NCBI GenBank assembly: GCA_963715455.1
Contig: OY970245.1
Coordinates: 434,001 to 498,000 of the forward strand
DNA from: VRUE01 sp963715455
Lineage (GTDB): Bacteria > Actinomycetota > Thermoleophilia > Solirubrobacterales > 70-9
Direction: 5' to 3'
Length of the DNA stretch: 64,000 nucleotides
The stretch's first letter is position 1, and every line of letters begins with the position of its first letter. A program made the position numbers and the translations under genes. The notes under the pieces are model-generated. The model saw nothing but the letters and a program-made list of their open reading frames with translations. It was not told where the DNA came from and did not search any database. Shown one piece after another: positions 42,933 to 52,063 of this stretch.

Positions 42933-43823
42933 CTACTGGCCGACGACTTCGAAGGGCGCGGTCAAGTAGTAGGACCGCTTCCCCCTCGGCCATGGCTCTG
43001 GACCAACCTCCTTGAGGATTCGGTAGAGACCAGGTTCGAAGTCGCGGGGAATGCGAAACGAGGTGCAGCTCCCAGAGGCACCTGGTCCGAGCATTCCCAG
43101 CCAGAGTTGCCAGCCCTGCCGCCCGTTGGAAACGCTCTCCCAGCTTCCCTCCTCGAATCGCTGTACCCGAAACTCTTCTCCGTACATCACCTGTTCAGTT
43201 CCCAGGTTCTCTATCCGGCTGAGAACTAGTTGGCCAGGACGGAACCGATGGCCGTTGAGTCCAAGTTTCACCTTCCAGAAGGGTCGGCCGAACACCTTGA
43301 GGTACCTGCTGTAGGCGCCTAGCAGCTTCCCGGCGTCGTCGAGGATTTCGAGGTCGTATCGGTAGAAGCCAGGCCGACGGTGAGGGTCGAGATACAACTT
43401 CACTTCGTCAGCTGCGCTGATCGTCCTGACCTTGAGTTCCTCGTGGTCGACTTCCCTGCCGATCTCCCCAGAACGACTGGCCGCAAACATGCGCGCGCGG
43501 AGAGTCCACCCAAGGGGCGTCCGGCCGCCGTAGTTTTCGCTCCATAGGCCGTAGCCAAAGCTCTGTCCGACAGGAAGGATCGGGCCGCCGAGAATGGCGA
43601 GGCTCACCGTCTTGGGTCCAAAGGGAAGATCGCCAGAGCCAGGTACTTCTGGAACCGGTGGCATGCGGGAAAAGCCGAAGTCTCGCGCCAGCTCACCGGA
43701 AGCGCAGAAGCTGCGCTTTCCCTGTAGAGCGGAATCCACTGCTCGAGCCGGGGGCCCGGCCTCTTCCGAAGAGCCCGGGCCGAGCAGTGTCGCGGCCGCC
43801 AATGCCGTTGCTACTAAGAGCAA
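42933..43823 (-). CDS. Secreted Ig-like protein, unrecognised
   Basis: A 296-residue exported protein. The hydrophobic start (MLLVATALAAATLLGPG) is a short signal sequence, and the TTG at 43823 is the best start seen. The mature part has three beta-rich stretches; the C-terminal one (GQLVLSRIENLGTEQVMYGE followed by EFRVQRFEEGSWES and PGLYRI) resembles bacterial Ig-like domains that end secreted lipoproteins. Paired Cys residues occur (FCASGE and SCTSFR). It follows ddl on the same strand, 36 bases away, and converges on the kinase gene with a four-base gap. Function unknown; base use is slightly less GC-rich than its neighbours. Confidence 0.55.
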   Translation of the reverse strand: MLLVATALAAATLLGPGSSEEAGPPARAVDSALQGKRSFCASGELARDFGFSRMPPVPEVPGSGDLPFGPKTVSLAILGGPILPVGQSFGYGLWSENYGGRTPLGWTLRARMFAASRSGEIGREVDHEELKVRTISAADEVKLYLDPHRRPGFYRYDLEILDDAGKLLGAYSRYLKVFGRPFWKVKLGLNGHRFRPGQLVLSRIENLGTEQVMYGEEFRVQRFEEGSWESVSNGRQGWQLWLGMLGPGASGSCTSFRIPRDFEPGLYRILKEVGPEPWPRGKRSYYLTAPFEVVGQ

Positions 43824-43859
43824 CGGTGCCTCATTCTCGCCAGGTCTGCCATTGACCAG

Positions 43860-44825
43860 CTAGAACTCGTAGGAGCGCGATTCGTTGTGGCGCTCGATGG
43901 CGAGGGTGACTAGACGGTCGCAGAGGGTGGGGTAAGCGAGGCCGGAGGCCTCCCAGAGCTTGGCGTAGACGCTGGTCTCGGTGAAACCGGGCATGGTGTT
44001 GATCTCGTTGACGAGCACGGTGCCGTCGGGCTCGACGAAGAAGTCACAGCGGGCGAGGCCGGCGCAGCCGGCCAGTCGGAAGGCCTCGACCGCGAGCTCG
44101 CGTAGTGCGGTAACCAACTCGCCGGGCAGAGACGCGGGGGCGACCAAACGCATGCCGCCGTCGCTGTACTTGGTCTCGTAGTCGTACCACTCGCCCTGGG
44201 CGATCACCTCGCCTACCACCGAGGTCTCGACCTGCTCGTTGCCGAGCAGCGAGCACTCGATCTCGCGACCGTTGGCCGAGGCCTCGACGATCACCCTCGG
44301 GTCGTGTCGGGCGGCCAGCTCGACAGCCCCCTCCAGCTCGGCAAGTGAGCCGACCTTGCTGATCCCGACGCTCGAGCCGAGCCGTGAGGGCTTCACCCAG
44401 AGCGGCAGGCCGAGTGCCGCGCAGCGCTCGCGCCAGTCCGGCTCGCCGGCGGCGACGAACTCGACCTGCGGAATCGCCGCCTGGGCGAAAAGCCGCTTGA
44501 GGCTGAGCTTGTCCATGCAGAGCGCCGAAGCGAGCACGTCGGAGCCGACGTAGGGAATCTCGAGCCACTCGAGCAAGCCCTGCACGCTGCCGTCCTCGCC
44601 GAAGGGTCCATGCAAGGCGGGAAAAGCAGCATCAGCATCGAGCAAACCCTCGCTGGGGATCAGCTCGATCGAGGCATCTTCATAGCTCCAGGCCCCCTCG
44701 CGGCTGATCGTCACCCGCAGCGGCTCGTGCCCCGCCTCCTGCAGGCCGCGGGCCACCGCCTCACCGGAGCGCAGCGAGACGTCGTGCTCCGAGGAGCGCC
44801 CCCCCGAGAGCACTACCACCTTCAT
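43860..44825 (-). CDS. ddl: D-alanine--D-alanine ligase
   Basis: A 321-residue ATP-grasp ligase joining two D-Ala for peptidoglycan precursors. Signatures are VVVLSGGRSSEHDVSLRSG at the N-terminus, HGPFGEDGSVQGLLEW (about 71-86), LWVKPSRLGSSVGISKV, the Mg/ATP Glu and Asn in LVNEINTMPGF (about 270-280), and CDFFVEPDG. Its start overlaps the pknB stop by one base (44825), so ddl is attached to the end of the wall-signalling cluster. That is not its usual place in actinobacteria to my knowledge, but it fits the pathway. Confidence 0.93.
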   Translation of the reverse strand: MKVVVLSGGRSSEHDVSLRSGEAVARGLQEAGHEPLRVTISREGAWSYEDASIELIPSEGLLDADAAFPALHGPFGEDGSVQGLLEWLEIPYVGSDVLASALCMDKLSLKRLFAQAAIPQVEFVAAGEPDWRERCAALGLPLWVKPSRLGSSVGISKVGSLAELEGAVELAARHDPRVIVEASANGREIECSLLGNEQVETSVVGEVIAQGEWYDYETKYSDGGMRLVAPASLPGELVTALRELAVEAFRLAGCAGLARCDFFVEPDGTVLVNEINTMPGFTETSVYAKLWEASGLAYPTLCDRLVTLAIERHNESRSYEF

Positions 44826-46714
44826 TATTCGCCGGCTTCCGGTTCGCTTGCCCCGGCGGCCGCCTTGCCCACCCGCACAGTCACTTCACTGCCCGGTTCC
44901 AGTTCCGAACCCGGCGGCGGGAACTGGTCGACCACGCGGCCGACCTGGGAGGGGATTTCGGTCTCCACTTCCTCGACGACCGGCTTCAGCCCCGCGGCGC
45001 GCATCATTTCCACCGCCTCGGCGCGCAGCTTGCCGATCACGTTCGGCGCCGTCGTCTGCTCTTCGCCTTCCGAAACGACGATCGAGACGCTGCTGCCTGC
45101 CGGCAGGCGCGAGCCGGCGCTCGGCGCCTGGCGGATCACCTGACCGGCCGGCGAGGAGCTCTGCGCTTCTTCGACGCTTGGGGTAAAGCCGCGCCCGCGG
45201 ATCTGCTGCACAGCAACCGAGCGCTGGGTACCGACCAGCACCGGTACGGTGGCAAGCTTGGGGCCGCTGGAGACCCTAAGTAGAACTTCGGTTCCTTTGG
45301 TCGCGGTCGAGCCGCCCGAGGGCTGCGAGTTGATCACCAGGCCCTCTTCGACGTTCTCCGAGTTGACCGTTTCGATGCGCGCTTTGAAGCCGGCGTCTTC
45401 GAGCTCTTCTTTGGCCTCTTCTGTCGTCAGCCCAGCCGTCGAGGGAACCTTGGCGGTGCCCGGTCCGGCGCTCACCGTCAGCGCAACCTTCGGCTTCGAG
45501 CAGAAGAAGCTGAGGAAGGCGCAATCGAGCGCCGCCTGATCGCCAGGTGGCGAGGCGGCCGGGTCCTGCTCGAGCACCGTGTTGGCCGGCGCTTCGCGCT
45601 CGACCCGCCTGATCTCGCCGATGCTGAAGCCGTCTTCGCGCAGCAGGGTGATCGCCGTGCTTTCCGGGCTGCCGGTTACGTCAGGCACGCCGGTGCTCGT
45701 GTCGCGGGTGAGGGCGAAGCCGACCAGCAACCCGATCAGCACCGCAGCGGCGATCAGCATCCAGATGCGTCGCCGGCGCCGGCGGGCGCGCTCCTCCTCC
45801 GAGTCGATCTCCCCCTCGGCCCCCGCCTCCTCCGGCGGGGCGACGACAGGGGGCAACGGGGCGAAGGCAGCCGTTTCGCCGCCCGTGCCGTTCGGGTCCT
45901 TGATCGCGGCGTCAAGGGCAGCGATGAATGCGTCGGCGCTCTGGAAGCGCTGGCCGGGCTCCTTCTCCAGCGCCCGCATGACGGCCGCGTCGAGCGCCGG
46001 TGAGACCTGGGGGTTGATCGAGCTGGGCCGCTGCGGCGGCTGGGAGACCTGTTTCATCGCCACGGCGACGGCCGAGTCGGCCTCAAAGGGGACCCGGCCA
46101 GTAAGCGCCTCGTAGAGCATCACGCCGACCGAGTAGAGGTCGGAGACAGCGGTTACGTCGAGACCCTGGGCCTGCTCGGGCGAGAGGTAGTGCGGCGTGC
46201 CCATCACCGAGCCCGCCTGGGTGATCTCCGAGACGCCGGCGCGTGCGATGCCGAAGTCGGTCACCGTCGCCTTGCCCTCGTCGTCGACGATCACGTTCTG
46301 GGGCTTGAGGTCACGGTGGACGATGCCGTGGCGGTGGGCGAAGCGCGCCCCCTCCAACACTTGACGGACGTAGACGACCGCCTGCTCGGTGTTGAGACCG
46401 CCGTCGATCAGCTGCTTCAGCGTGCGCCCCTCGAGGTGCTGCATGGCGATGTAGTAAGTGCCGTCGACCTCGCCGCGATCGAAGACGGAGACGATGTTGG
46501 GGTGCTGCAGGCCGGCGGCCGCCTCTGCCTCGCGGCGGAAGCGCTCGACGAACTCGCGGTCCTGGGCGAAGCGCGCGTGCAGGACCTTGAGCGCGACCTG
46601 GCGCTGCAGGTGCGTGTCCTCGGCGAGCCAGACGTCCGCCATACCGCCCGAGCCGATCCTCTGCAGGACCCGGTAGCGCCCGTCGAGGACGCTTCCCTCA
46701 CTCACCTCAGCCAC
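44825..46714 (-). CDS. pknB: Ser/Thr protein kinase with four PASTA domains
   Basis: A kinase of about 629 residues that senses wall fragments and controls division and wall synthesis. The kinase domain (about 12-275) has GSGGMADVWLAE, VALKVLH, HRDLKPQNVI, DFGIA and SPEQ. A membrane helix is at about 324-342 (IWMLIAAAVLIGLLVGFAL). Four PASTA repeats follow. The first carries an unusual two-Cys insertion (DCAFLSFFCSKP). GTG at 46714 gives a normal kinase start; GTG 46729 and GTG 46705 are alternatives. It is downstream of pbpA, 64 bases away, in the fhaA-fhaB-pstP-rodA-pbpA-pknB order, with no pknA. Confidence 0.92.
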   Translation of the reverse strand: MAEVSEGSVLDGRYRVLQRIGSGGMADVWLAEDTHLQRQVALKVLHARFAQDREFVERFRREAEAAAGLQHPNIVSVFDRGEVDGTYYIAMQHLEGRTLKQLIDGGLNTEQAVVYVRQVLEGARFAHRHGIVHRDLKPQNVIVDDEGKATVTDFGIARAGVSEITQAGSVMGTPHYLSPEQAQGLDVTAVSDLYSVGVMLYEALTGRVPFEADSAVAVAMKQVSQPPQRPSSINPQVSPALDAAVMRALEKEPGQRFQSADAFIAALDAAIKDPNGTGGETAAFAPLPPVVAPPEEAGAEGEIDSEEERARRRRRRIWMLIAAAVLIGLLVGFALTRDTSTGVPDVTGSPESTAITLLREDGFSIGEIRRVEREAPANTVLEQDPAASPPGDQAALDCAFLSFFCSKPKVALTVSAGPGTAKVPSTAGLTTEEAKEELEDAGFKARIETVNSENVEEGLVINSQPSGGSTATKGTEVLLRVSSGPKLATVPVLVGTQRSVAVQQIRGRGFTPSVEEAQSSSPAGQVIRQAPSAGSRLPAGSSVSIVVSEGEEQTTAPNVIGKLRAEAVEMMRAAGLKPVVEEVETEIPSQVGRVVDQFPPPGSELEPGSEVTVRVGKAAAGASEPEAGE

Positions 46715-46777
46715 GCCCAACCCCCCCACCGACGGGACTCAAAGCGTAGATATGGGTCGCTTTCAGGCCCATCGGCG

Positions 46778-48238
46778 TCATTGGCTCAGGATCGCTTCTG
46801 CCACGTCGCGGAAAATCGGTGCGGCAACGTCGTTGCCGAACTGTTCGGTGCACTCGACCGTGGCCGCGATCGCGATCTCCGGGTCCTCAGCCGGGGCGAA
46901 GCCGATGAACCAGGCCTGGTTCTCGTCGCTGCCACCACCGCAGGAATCGTTGAAGGGTGTTTCCGCGGTGCCGGTCTTGCCGGCCACGGCGACACCTGGG
47001 ATTGCGGCGTTGGTCCCGGTTCCTTCGGTGACGACGCCCTGCATCGCGGTGTTCAGCTCCGCCGCCGTCTCCTCGCTGATCGGCTGACTGTACTCGGCGG
47101 GGTCGAGGCGATCGGTCACCCTGCCGTCGGGATCGACCACGCGGCTCCAGATCTGCGGCTTCATTTGGCGGCCGCCGTTGGCGATCGCCGCCGCCACCTC
47201 AGCCATCTGCAGGGGCGTGACCAGCAAGCGCTCCTGGCCGATCGCCGTGCGGGCGAGGTCGATCGGGTCGTCGCGGGTGAGCAGCTCTTCCTTTTCTTCA
47301 TCGACGAGGCCGCTGGCCGAGAGCTGGTCGGCGGGCAGGTCGATCGGTGGCTTGCTGTTGAAGCCGAAGCGGTCCATGTATTCGAACAGCGTGTCCTGGC
47401 CGAGCTGCTGGCCGAGCTGGCCGAACCAGGTGTTGACCGAGTTGGTCAGCGCCGTGTCGAGGGTCGCCCCCGGGAAGTCCAGGCCAAAGTCGTTTTCCAG
47501 CGGCTGGCCTTCGACTTCGAGCGAGCCCGGCGCGTCGATTGGCGTTTCCGGCGTGATCGCGCCGCTGTCGAGGCCGGCGGCGGCGGTCACCACCTTGAAG
47601 GTCGAGCCCGGTGGGTAGCGGCCCTGGGTCGCCCGGTTGAAGAGCGGCGTTTCGAGCACGTTTTCGTTGAGCTCGGTGAGGTCGAGGGGGATGCGGTTGG
47701 GGTCGTAGGGCGGGTTCGAAGCGAGCACCCGCACGCGGCCGCTCTGCGGCTCGATCGCCACCACGGCGCCGAAGCCCGCCGCTTCCAGGTCTTCAAGCGC
47801 CACGCGCTGGGCGACCGGGTCGATGTTGGTGACCACGTCGTTGCCCTCCTGGCGTCGCCCGCGCAGCTCATCGAGGATCGAGGTGAATTCGGATTCCTCG
47901 CCGACCAGCTCGTCGTTGTGGAACTGCTCGAACTCGCTATCGCCCTCTTCGACGAAGCTGTAGCCGATCGGGTGGCCGTAGAGCGCACCCTCCGGGTAGC
48001 GGCGCACGTAGCGCAGCGAGTCGCCTTTGCCCTTGGGCACCGAGCGAGCGATCACGGTGCCATCGGCGGCGAGGATGCGGCCGCGCTCGATCTGCTGCTG
48101 CTCGAGCAGGGGGCGCTTGTTGGCGTCCTCTTCCTTGAGCGCCTCGGCATCGAACACCGACCAGTACGAGGTGAAGCCGATCAAGACCGAGAAGAGGGCG
48201 ACGATGAAGGCGAAGAGCTTGATGATCTGGCGGTTCAT
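46778..48238 (-). CDS. pbpA: Penicillin-binding protein, transpeptidase
   Basis: A 486-residue class B PBP anchored by one N-terminal helix (about 7-27). The active site is complete: SxxK as STFK in GRYPPGSTFKVVTA, SxN as SVN in TALTNSVNTWFG, and KTG in VAGKTGTAETPF. Two Cys residues occur after KTG (DSCGGG and VECTEQ). It cross-links peptidoglycan strands with the adjacent SEDS polymerase. Its ATG at 48238 overlaps the rodA stop (48235-48238). A frame running to 48802 is only an overlap into rodA. Confidence 0.93.
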   Translation of the reverse strand: MNRQIIKLFAFIVALFSVLIGFTSYWSVFDAEALKEEDANKRPLLEQQQIERGRILAADGTVIARSVPKGKGDSLRYVRRYPEGALYGHPIGYSFVEEGDSEFEQFHNDELVGEESEFTSILDELRGRRQEGNDVVTNIDPVAQRVALEDLEAAGFGAVVAIEPQSGRVRVLASNPPYDPNRIPLDLTELNENVLETPLFNRATQGRYPPGSTFKVVTAAAGLDSGAITPETPIDAPGSLEVEGQPLENDFGLDFPGATLDTALTNSVNTWFGQLGQQLGQDTLFEYMDRFGFNSKPPIDLPADQLSASGLVDEEKEELLTRDDPIDLARTAIGQERLLVTPLQMAEVAAAIANGGRQMKPQIWSRVVDPDGRVTDRLDPAEYSQPISEETAAELNTAMQGVVTEGTGTNAAIPGVAVAGKTGTAETPFNDSCGGGSDENQAWFIGFAPAEDPEIAIAATVECTEQFGNDVAAPIFRDVAEAILSQ

Positions 48239-49566
48239 CGACCCTCCAGAGCGAGCGCCCCGCCGGGGGCCATGGCGGTCGCCTGGCGGCGGGCGCGGTC
48301 GGAGATCAGCAGGAGCAGGGCCAGCAGGACGAAGTTGGCGACGATCGAGCTGCCGCCGTAGCTGATGAAGGGCAGGGTGACGCCGGTCAGCGGGATCACC
48401 CGGGTGACGCCGCCGATGATGACGAAGGCCTGGATCGCGAAGACGGCGGTGAGGCCTGTGGCGAGCAGCTTGGAGAAGCCATCGTCGGCGAGCAGGGCGA
48501 TCTTGAAGCCGCGGGCGGCGATCAGCAGGTAGATGAGGACCACACCGCAGGCGCCGAAGAGGCCGACCTCGTTGACGATCAACGAGTAGATCGTGTCGGT
48601 CTGCGCGGCCGGCAGCAGCGCATTGTCGGTGCCGGGGATCGTGATCAGCGCCTGGCCGAAGCCCTTGCCGAAGAGCCCGCCGTCGGCCTGGGCGAAGATC
48701 GATTGGAGGATCTGGTAGCCGGTGCCTTCCGGGTGGGCGTAGGGATCGAGCCAGATTTCGATGCGGTCGTGGACGTGGGGCACGGTCGCGGCGAAGAACC
48801 AAGCGCCGACGAGAAACATCGCCATGCCGATGACGACGAAGGAGAAGCGCCCGGTGGCCACGTAGAGCAGGGCGAGGAAGGCGGCGAAGAACATCAGCGA
48901 GCTGCCCAGGTCACGGATGAAGACGAGCATGAACATCGAGGCGCCCCAGACAACCAGCATCGGGCCGAAGTGCTTGAGCGGCGGCAGGGTGACGCCGAGC
49001 ACGCGGCGGGCACCGACGATCAGCACCTCGCGATGCTCGCGCAGGTAGCTGGCCAGGAAGACGACCAGGCAGATCTTCGAGAACTCGGCCGGCTGGAAGG
49101 CCAGCGGGCCGATCTTCACCCCGAGGTAGGCCTCGTTGACCTGCTGGCCGATGCCCGGCAGGCGCGGTGCGAGCAGCAGCAGCAGGCCGACCACGGCGAT
49201 CGTGTAGCGGTAGCGCTCGAGCACGTCGTAGTCGCGCAGGAAATGGATCGTCAGGGCGAAGAGCACGAGTCCCAAGACGAACCAGTTGGCCTGGTCGAGG
49301 GCCAGCTCGGGATCGATCCGGTAGACCATCACCAAGCCGAAGACGGTGAGCAGTGCGACCAGCGGAAAGAGGTAGGGGTCGGCGTTCGGCAGGCGGATGC
49401 GCAGGTAGCCGTGGGCAGCCAGGCAGACGGCGAAGAAGTAGGCGCCGTAGATCAGGCTGGCATCGCCGATGCGGGCGTTCTCCTGGGCGAAGACCGCAGC
49501 GAAGCCGGCGGTGAGCAGCAGCGCGACCGGGACGAGAGCGGTCAGCTCCCGGTTCCTGGCGCTCAT
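48235..49566 (-). CDS. rodA: SEDS peptidoglycan polymerase (RodA/FtsW)
   Basis: A 443-residue membrane protein with about ten helices. SEDS signatures are DLGSSLMFFAAFLALLYV, YQILQSIFAQADGGLFGKGF (the conserved SxxAxxxGGxxGxG region), GLFGACGVVLIYLL and PFISYGGSSIVAN at the C-terminus. It polymerises lipid II in partnership with the class B PBP encoded next. RodA and FtsW cannot be separated by eye; in actinobacteria this cluster position is usually called RodA. Start overlaps the pstP stop. Confidence 0.92.
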   Translation of the reverse strand: MSARNRELTALVPVALLLTAGFAAVFAQENARIGDASLIYGAYFFAVCLAAHGYLRIRLPNADPYLFPLVALLTVFGLVMVYRIDPELALDQANWFVLGLVLFALTIHFLRDYDVLERYRYTIAVVGLLLLLAPRLPGIGQQVNEAYLGVKIGPLAFQPAEFSKICLVVFLASYLREHREVLIVGARRVLGVTLPPLKHFGPMLVVWGASMFMLVFIRDLGSSLMFFAAFLALLYVATGRFSFVVIGMAMFLVGAWFFAATVPHVHDRIEIWLDPYAHPEGTGYQILQSIFAQADGGLFGKGFGQALITIPGTDNALLPAAQTDTIYSLIVNEVGLFGACGVVLIYLLIAARGFKIALLADDGFSKLLATGLTAVFAIQAFVIIGGVTRVIPLTGVTLPFISYGGSSIVANFVLLALLLLISDRARRQATAMAPGGALALEGR

Positions 49567-50744
49567 CGAATCCCTTGCGAGCTTTCGATGTCCTCGATCA
49601 GCGAGACGGCGTCGTCGCGCGAGCGCAAGTCGTGGCCACTGACCGCATCGTGGCGGCGCTGGGGCAGGGCATCGGTCTGGATCGGGCTGGCGTAGCGCTC
49701 TTCGTAGAGCTCGATGCCAAAGGGCAGCTCGTAGGGCAAGCCGCGGTAAAGGGCGACGCGGCCGCCGTCATCGGTACCGAGGAACCAGACCTGGCGGTTG
49801 GCGTACCAGGCGCCGAAGGCAAGTGCGGCGATCAGGCCGAGTGTGCCAACCACGGTCGCCGCGCGGCGTAGGCGACGACGCGGCGGCTTGGTGGCAAGCT
49901 GCTCGCGCCGGCCTCGGGCTGCGGCTGCGGCTGCGCGACGACGAACCTCGGTTGCGGTCAGCCCCGCCGCCTCAGCCGAAGGCCCGACCAGAGTCTCCCC
50001 CTCGTGGCCCTGGGGCTGCGGCGCGGCCGCGTCCTCAAGCCGGAAGGCAAGCGCCGTGATGTTGTCGCGGCCACCGGCACGGTTGGCTTCGTCGACCAGG
50101 GCGCGCACCGCCGCCTCCATCGTGCTGGCACGCGAGAGCAGCTTGGCGATCTGCTCCTCACTGAGCATCGTCGTCAGGCCGTCCGAGCAGAGCAGGAAGA
50201 CGTCGCCGGGGGCAGCCGAGACCGTCTGCAGATCGGGCTCGACCTCTGGTTCGGGGCCCAGGGCACGGGTGATGATCGAGCGCTGCGGATGATCCTCCGC
50301 CTGGGCGTCGGTGAGCTGGCCCTTGCGGCGCATCTCCTCGACTAGCGAGTGGTCGCGGGTCAGCTGCTCGAGCTTGCCGCTGCGCAGGCGGTAGGCGCGG
50401 CTATCACCGACATGGCCGATCGCCACCTCTTCGGACGCGGCGTCGACGATCGCCGCGGTCAGCGTCGTGCCCATGCCGGCGCGCGAGGGGTCGGCTCGGG
50501 CAAGGTCGTGGATGGCGTGGTTGGCGGCGAGGATCGTCTCGCGCAGAACGCGCTCCGGGGGGGCCTCGGGAAGGTCGACGTCGAAGGCGTCGGCGGCTGC
50601 CCGCGAGGCGACCTCACCCGCTTGAGCGCCGCCCATCCCGTCGGCGACGACGAAAATCGGGGCTCGCACGAAGAAGGAGTCCTCGTTGGCGTTGCGCTGT
50701 CGCCCGGTGTCCGAGCGAAAGGCCTGGTCGTCGATGCGCAACAC
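49563..50744 (-). CDS. pstP: PP2C-type Ser/Thr phosphatase
   Basis: A 393-residue membrane phosphatase that reverses PknB-type phosphorylation. The Mn/Mg site residues are visible in RNANEDSFFV, VVADGMGGAQAGEVAS, HVGDSRAYRL, LLCSDGLTTML and GGRDNITALAF (catalytic domain about 1-240). An Ala/Arg-rich linker leads to a membrane helix (about 307-324) and a short extracellular tail. GTG at 50744 (VLRIDDQAFRSDTG) is chosen; the frame to 50783 overlaps fhaB. It is fourth in the wall-signalling operon. Confidence 0.93.
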   Translation of the reverse strand: MLRIDDQAFRSDTGRQRNANEDSFFVRAPIFVVADGMGGAQAGEVASRAAADAFDVDLPEAPPERVLRETILAANHAIHDLARADPSRAGMGTTLTAAIVDAASEEVAIGHVGDSRAYRLRSGKLEQLTRDHSLVEEMRRKGQLTDAQAEDHPQRSIITRALGPEPEVEPDLQTVSAAPGDVFLLCSDGLTTMLSEEQIAKLLSRASTMEAAVRALVDEANRAGGRDNITALAFRLEDAAAPQPQGHEGETLVGPSAEAAGLTATEVRRRAAAAAARGRREQLATKPPRRRLRRAATVVGTLGLIAALAFGAWYANRQVWFLGTDDGGRVALYRGLPYELPFGIELYEERYASPIQTDALPQRRHDAVSGHDLRSRDDAVSLIEDIESSQGIR

Positions 50745-50748
50745 GCAG

Positions 50749-51222
50749 CTAAGCCCCGGCCTCGTATCTGAACTCGGTGTCACCGATGCGCACCACGTCG
50801 CCGTCGATCAGCTCCGCCTCGCCGTTGAGGGTGGCGTCGTTGAGCTGGGTGCCGTTAGTCGACCGCATGTCCTCGACGTACGTGTGTCCATCGCGGCTGA
50901 AGATCCTTGCGTGCAGACCGGAGGCGTAGCGGTCGTCGATGCGCACGTCGGCTTCGGCCGAGCGGCCGATCGAGAGGCCGCCGATCAGGTCGAAGCGCTC
51001 GCCCGGTTCGAGGCCGCCACCGCGCTCGAGCACCAGCCAGGCATCGTCGACGGCGGACTGGGGAGCCACGATCGGCGCCTGGTGGAAGCCGGTGGCGTCG
51101 GGTGCCGGTGCGGCGGTGCGGCGCAAATCCTTAAGGGCACTGCGCGCGATCCAGAGCAGGAAGAGATAGAGGACGGCGAGGAAACCGAACTTGAGGGCTA
51201 CGGAGATCGGCTCGTAATCCAC
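50749..51222 (-). CDS. fhaB: FHA-domain membrane protein
   Basis: A 157-residue protein with one N-terminal helix (about 7-25; LKFGFLAVLYLFLLWIA) and a C-terminal FHA domain (about 75-150). The phosphothreonine-binding residues are seen in SIGRSAEADVRIDD, SGLHARIF and MRSTNGTQLN. In actinobacteria FhaB (FipA partner) links PknA/B signalling to division. It starts nine bases after the fhaA stop. Confidence 0.92.
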   Translation of the reverse strand: MDYEPISVALKFGFLAVLYLFLLWIARSALKDLRRTAAPAPDATGFHQAPIVAPQSAVDDAWLVLERGGGLEPGERFDLIGGLSIGRSAEADVRIDDRYASGLHARIFSRDGHTYVEDMRSTNGTQLNDATLNGEAELIDGDVVRIGDTEFRYEAGA

Positions 51223-51231
51223 GCGCGACCG

Positions 51232-52002
51232 TTATTGCTCGATGTCGAACACGAAGGTCGTGGTGCCAAGGGTTACCTGGTCGCCGGGGCTGAGCCGGGT
51301 CGAGGAGACGCGTCGGCCATTGACCTTGACGCCGTTGGTCGAGCCGAGGTCGGCGATCGTCCAATCGCCTGACGCCGAGCGCTGCAGCTCGGCATGGCGA
51401 CGCGAGACGTTGGGGTCGGCGAGCACGCACTCGGCACCCTTCGAGCGGCCGATCGTCGCCCGCGGCCCCTCGAGCACATAACGGCGGTCTTCGAGGGAGA
51501 CGACTGCGCGGGTGGTGACCATCGCTTCGGCGCGTTGCTCGGGGCCCTTCGCGGGGGCGCGCTCCTTGACAGCCGAGTAGACCATCGTGTGGCCCTCCTC
51601 CCCCTGGCTGGGGCTCTCGCCCTCGCGCGCGGGTGGCTTGACCAGGCGGGTCTGGATACCGAACTCGCCGAGGCGCAGGCGCTCATCGGTCTTGAACTCA
51701 ACCGCGGGCCGAGTCAGCAGGTCATAGTTGCGGCGTCGGGCGTGCTCGAGCAGGTAGCCGGAGAGCTCCTGCTCGAGCGAGCGCTCATACCCCTCCAGCT
51801 TGACCCGGTCCTTGCTGGAGAGAAAGACGGTGTACTCGTTGGGCACGTAGACACGTGCCACCCCGGCCGTCTTGTGGGCGTCCATCTCCTTGGCCAACTT
51901 GCGGGCCAGCTCTACCGGCTGCACCTCGGAGCTGAAGGCGCGGCTGAAGACTCCCTCTACAAGGCCTTCGATGCGACTCTCAAGGTTGCGTAGGACGCTG
52001 AT
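51232..52002 (-). CDS. fhaA: FhaA: DUF3662 plus FHA domain, apparent ATC start
   Basis: A 256-residue protein. The N-terminal DUF3662 domain (about 1-120) and a C-terminal FHA domain (about 175-250; TIGRSKGAECVLADPNVSRR, then LGSTNGVKVNG) match FhaA, which binds phosphorylated partners of PknB at the septum and pole. The first ordinary start (GTG 51924) would cut off the family's strongly conserved beginning. The frame continues upstream as SVLRNLESRIEGLVEGVFSR, the normal FhaA start, and opens at ATC 52002-52000, six bases after a perfect AAGGAG. I therefore propose an ATC start. It is the first gene of the operon unless the kinase at 52228 is included. Confidence 0.85.
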   Translation of the reverse strand: MSVLRNLESRIEGLVEGVFSRAFSSEVQPVELARKLAKEMDAHKTAGVARVYVPNEYTVFLSSKDRVKLEGYERSLEQELSGYLLEHARRRNYDLLTRPAVEFKTDERLRLGEFGIQTRLVKPPAREGESPSQGEEGHTMVYSAVKERAPAKGPEQRAEAMVTTRAVVSLEDRRYVLEGPRATIGRSKGAECVLADPNVSRRHAELQRSASGDWTIADLGSTNGVKVNGRRVSSTRLSPGDQVTLGTTTFVFDIEQ

Positions 52003-52008
52003 CGGTGG

Positions 52009-52014
52009 CTCCTT
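52009..52014 (-). promoter_or_regulatory. fhaA: Shine-Dalgarno AAGGAG deciding the fhaA ATC start
   Basis: The minus strand reads AAGGAG, six bases, then ATC AGC GTC. No other start codon is at proper distance, which supports initiation at ATC 52002. Confidence 0.7.
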
Positions 52015-52063
52015 TTGGCGAGCGAGGCGACCGCCCGAATGGCGGGAAACCGGCTCGAATCCT

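Noticed and set aside
46190..48361. A 723-codon plus-strand frame opposite pknB and pbpA
   Set aside because: It has no family features and mirrors two clear genes.
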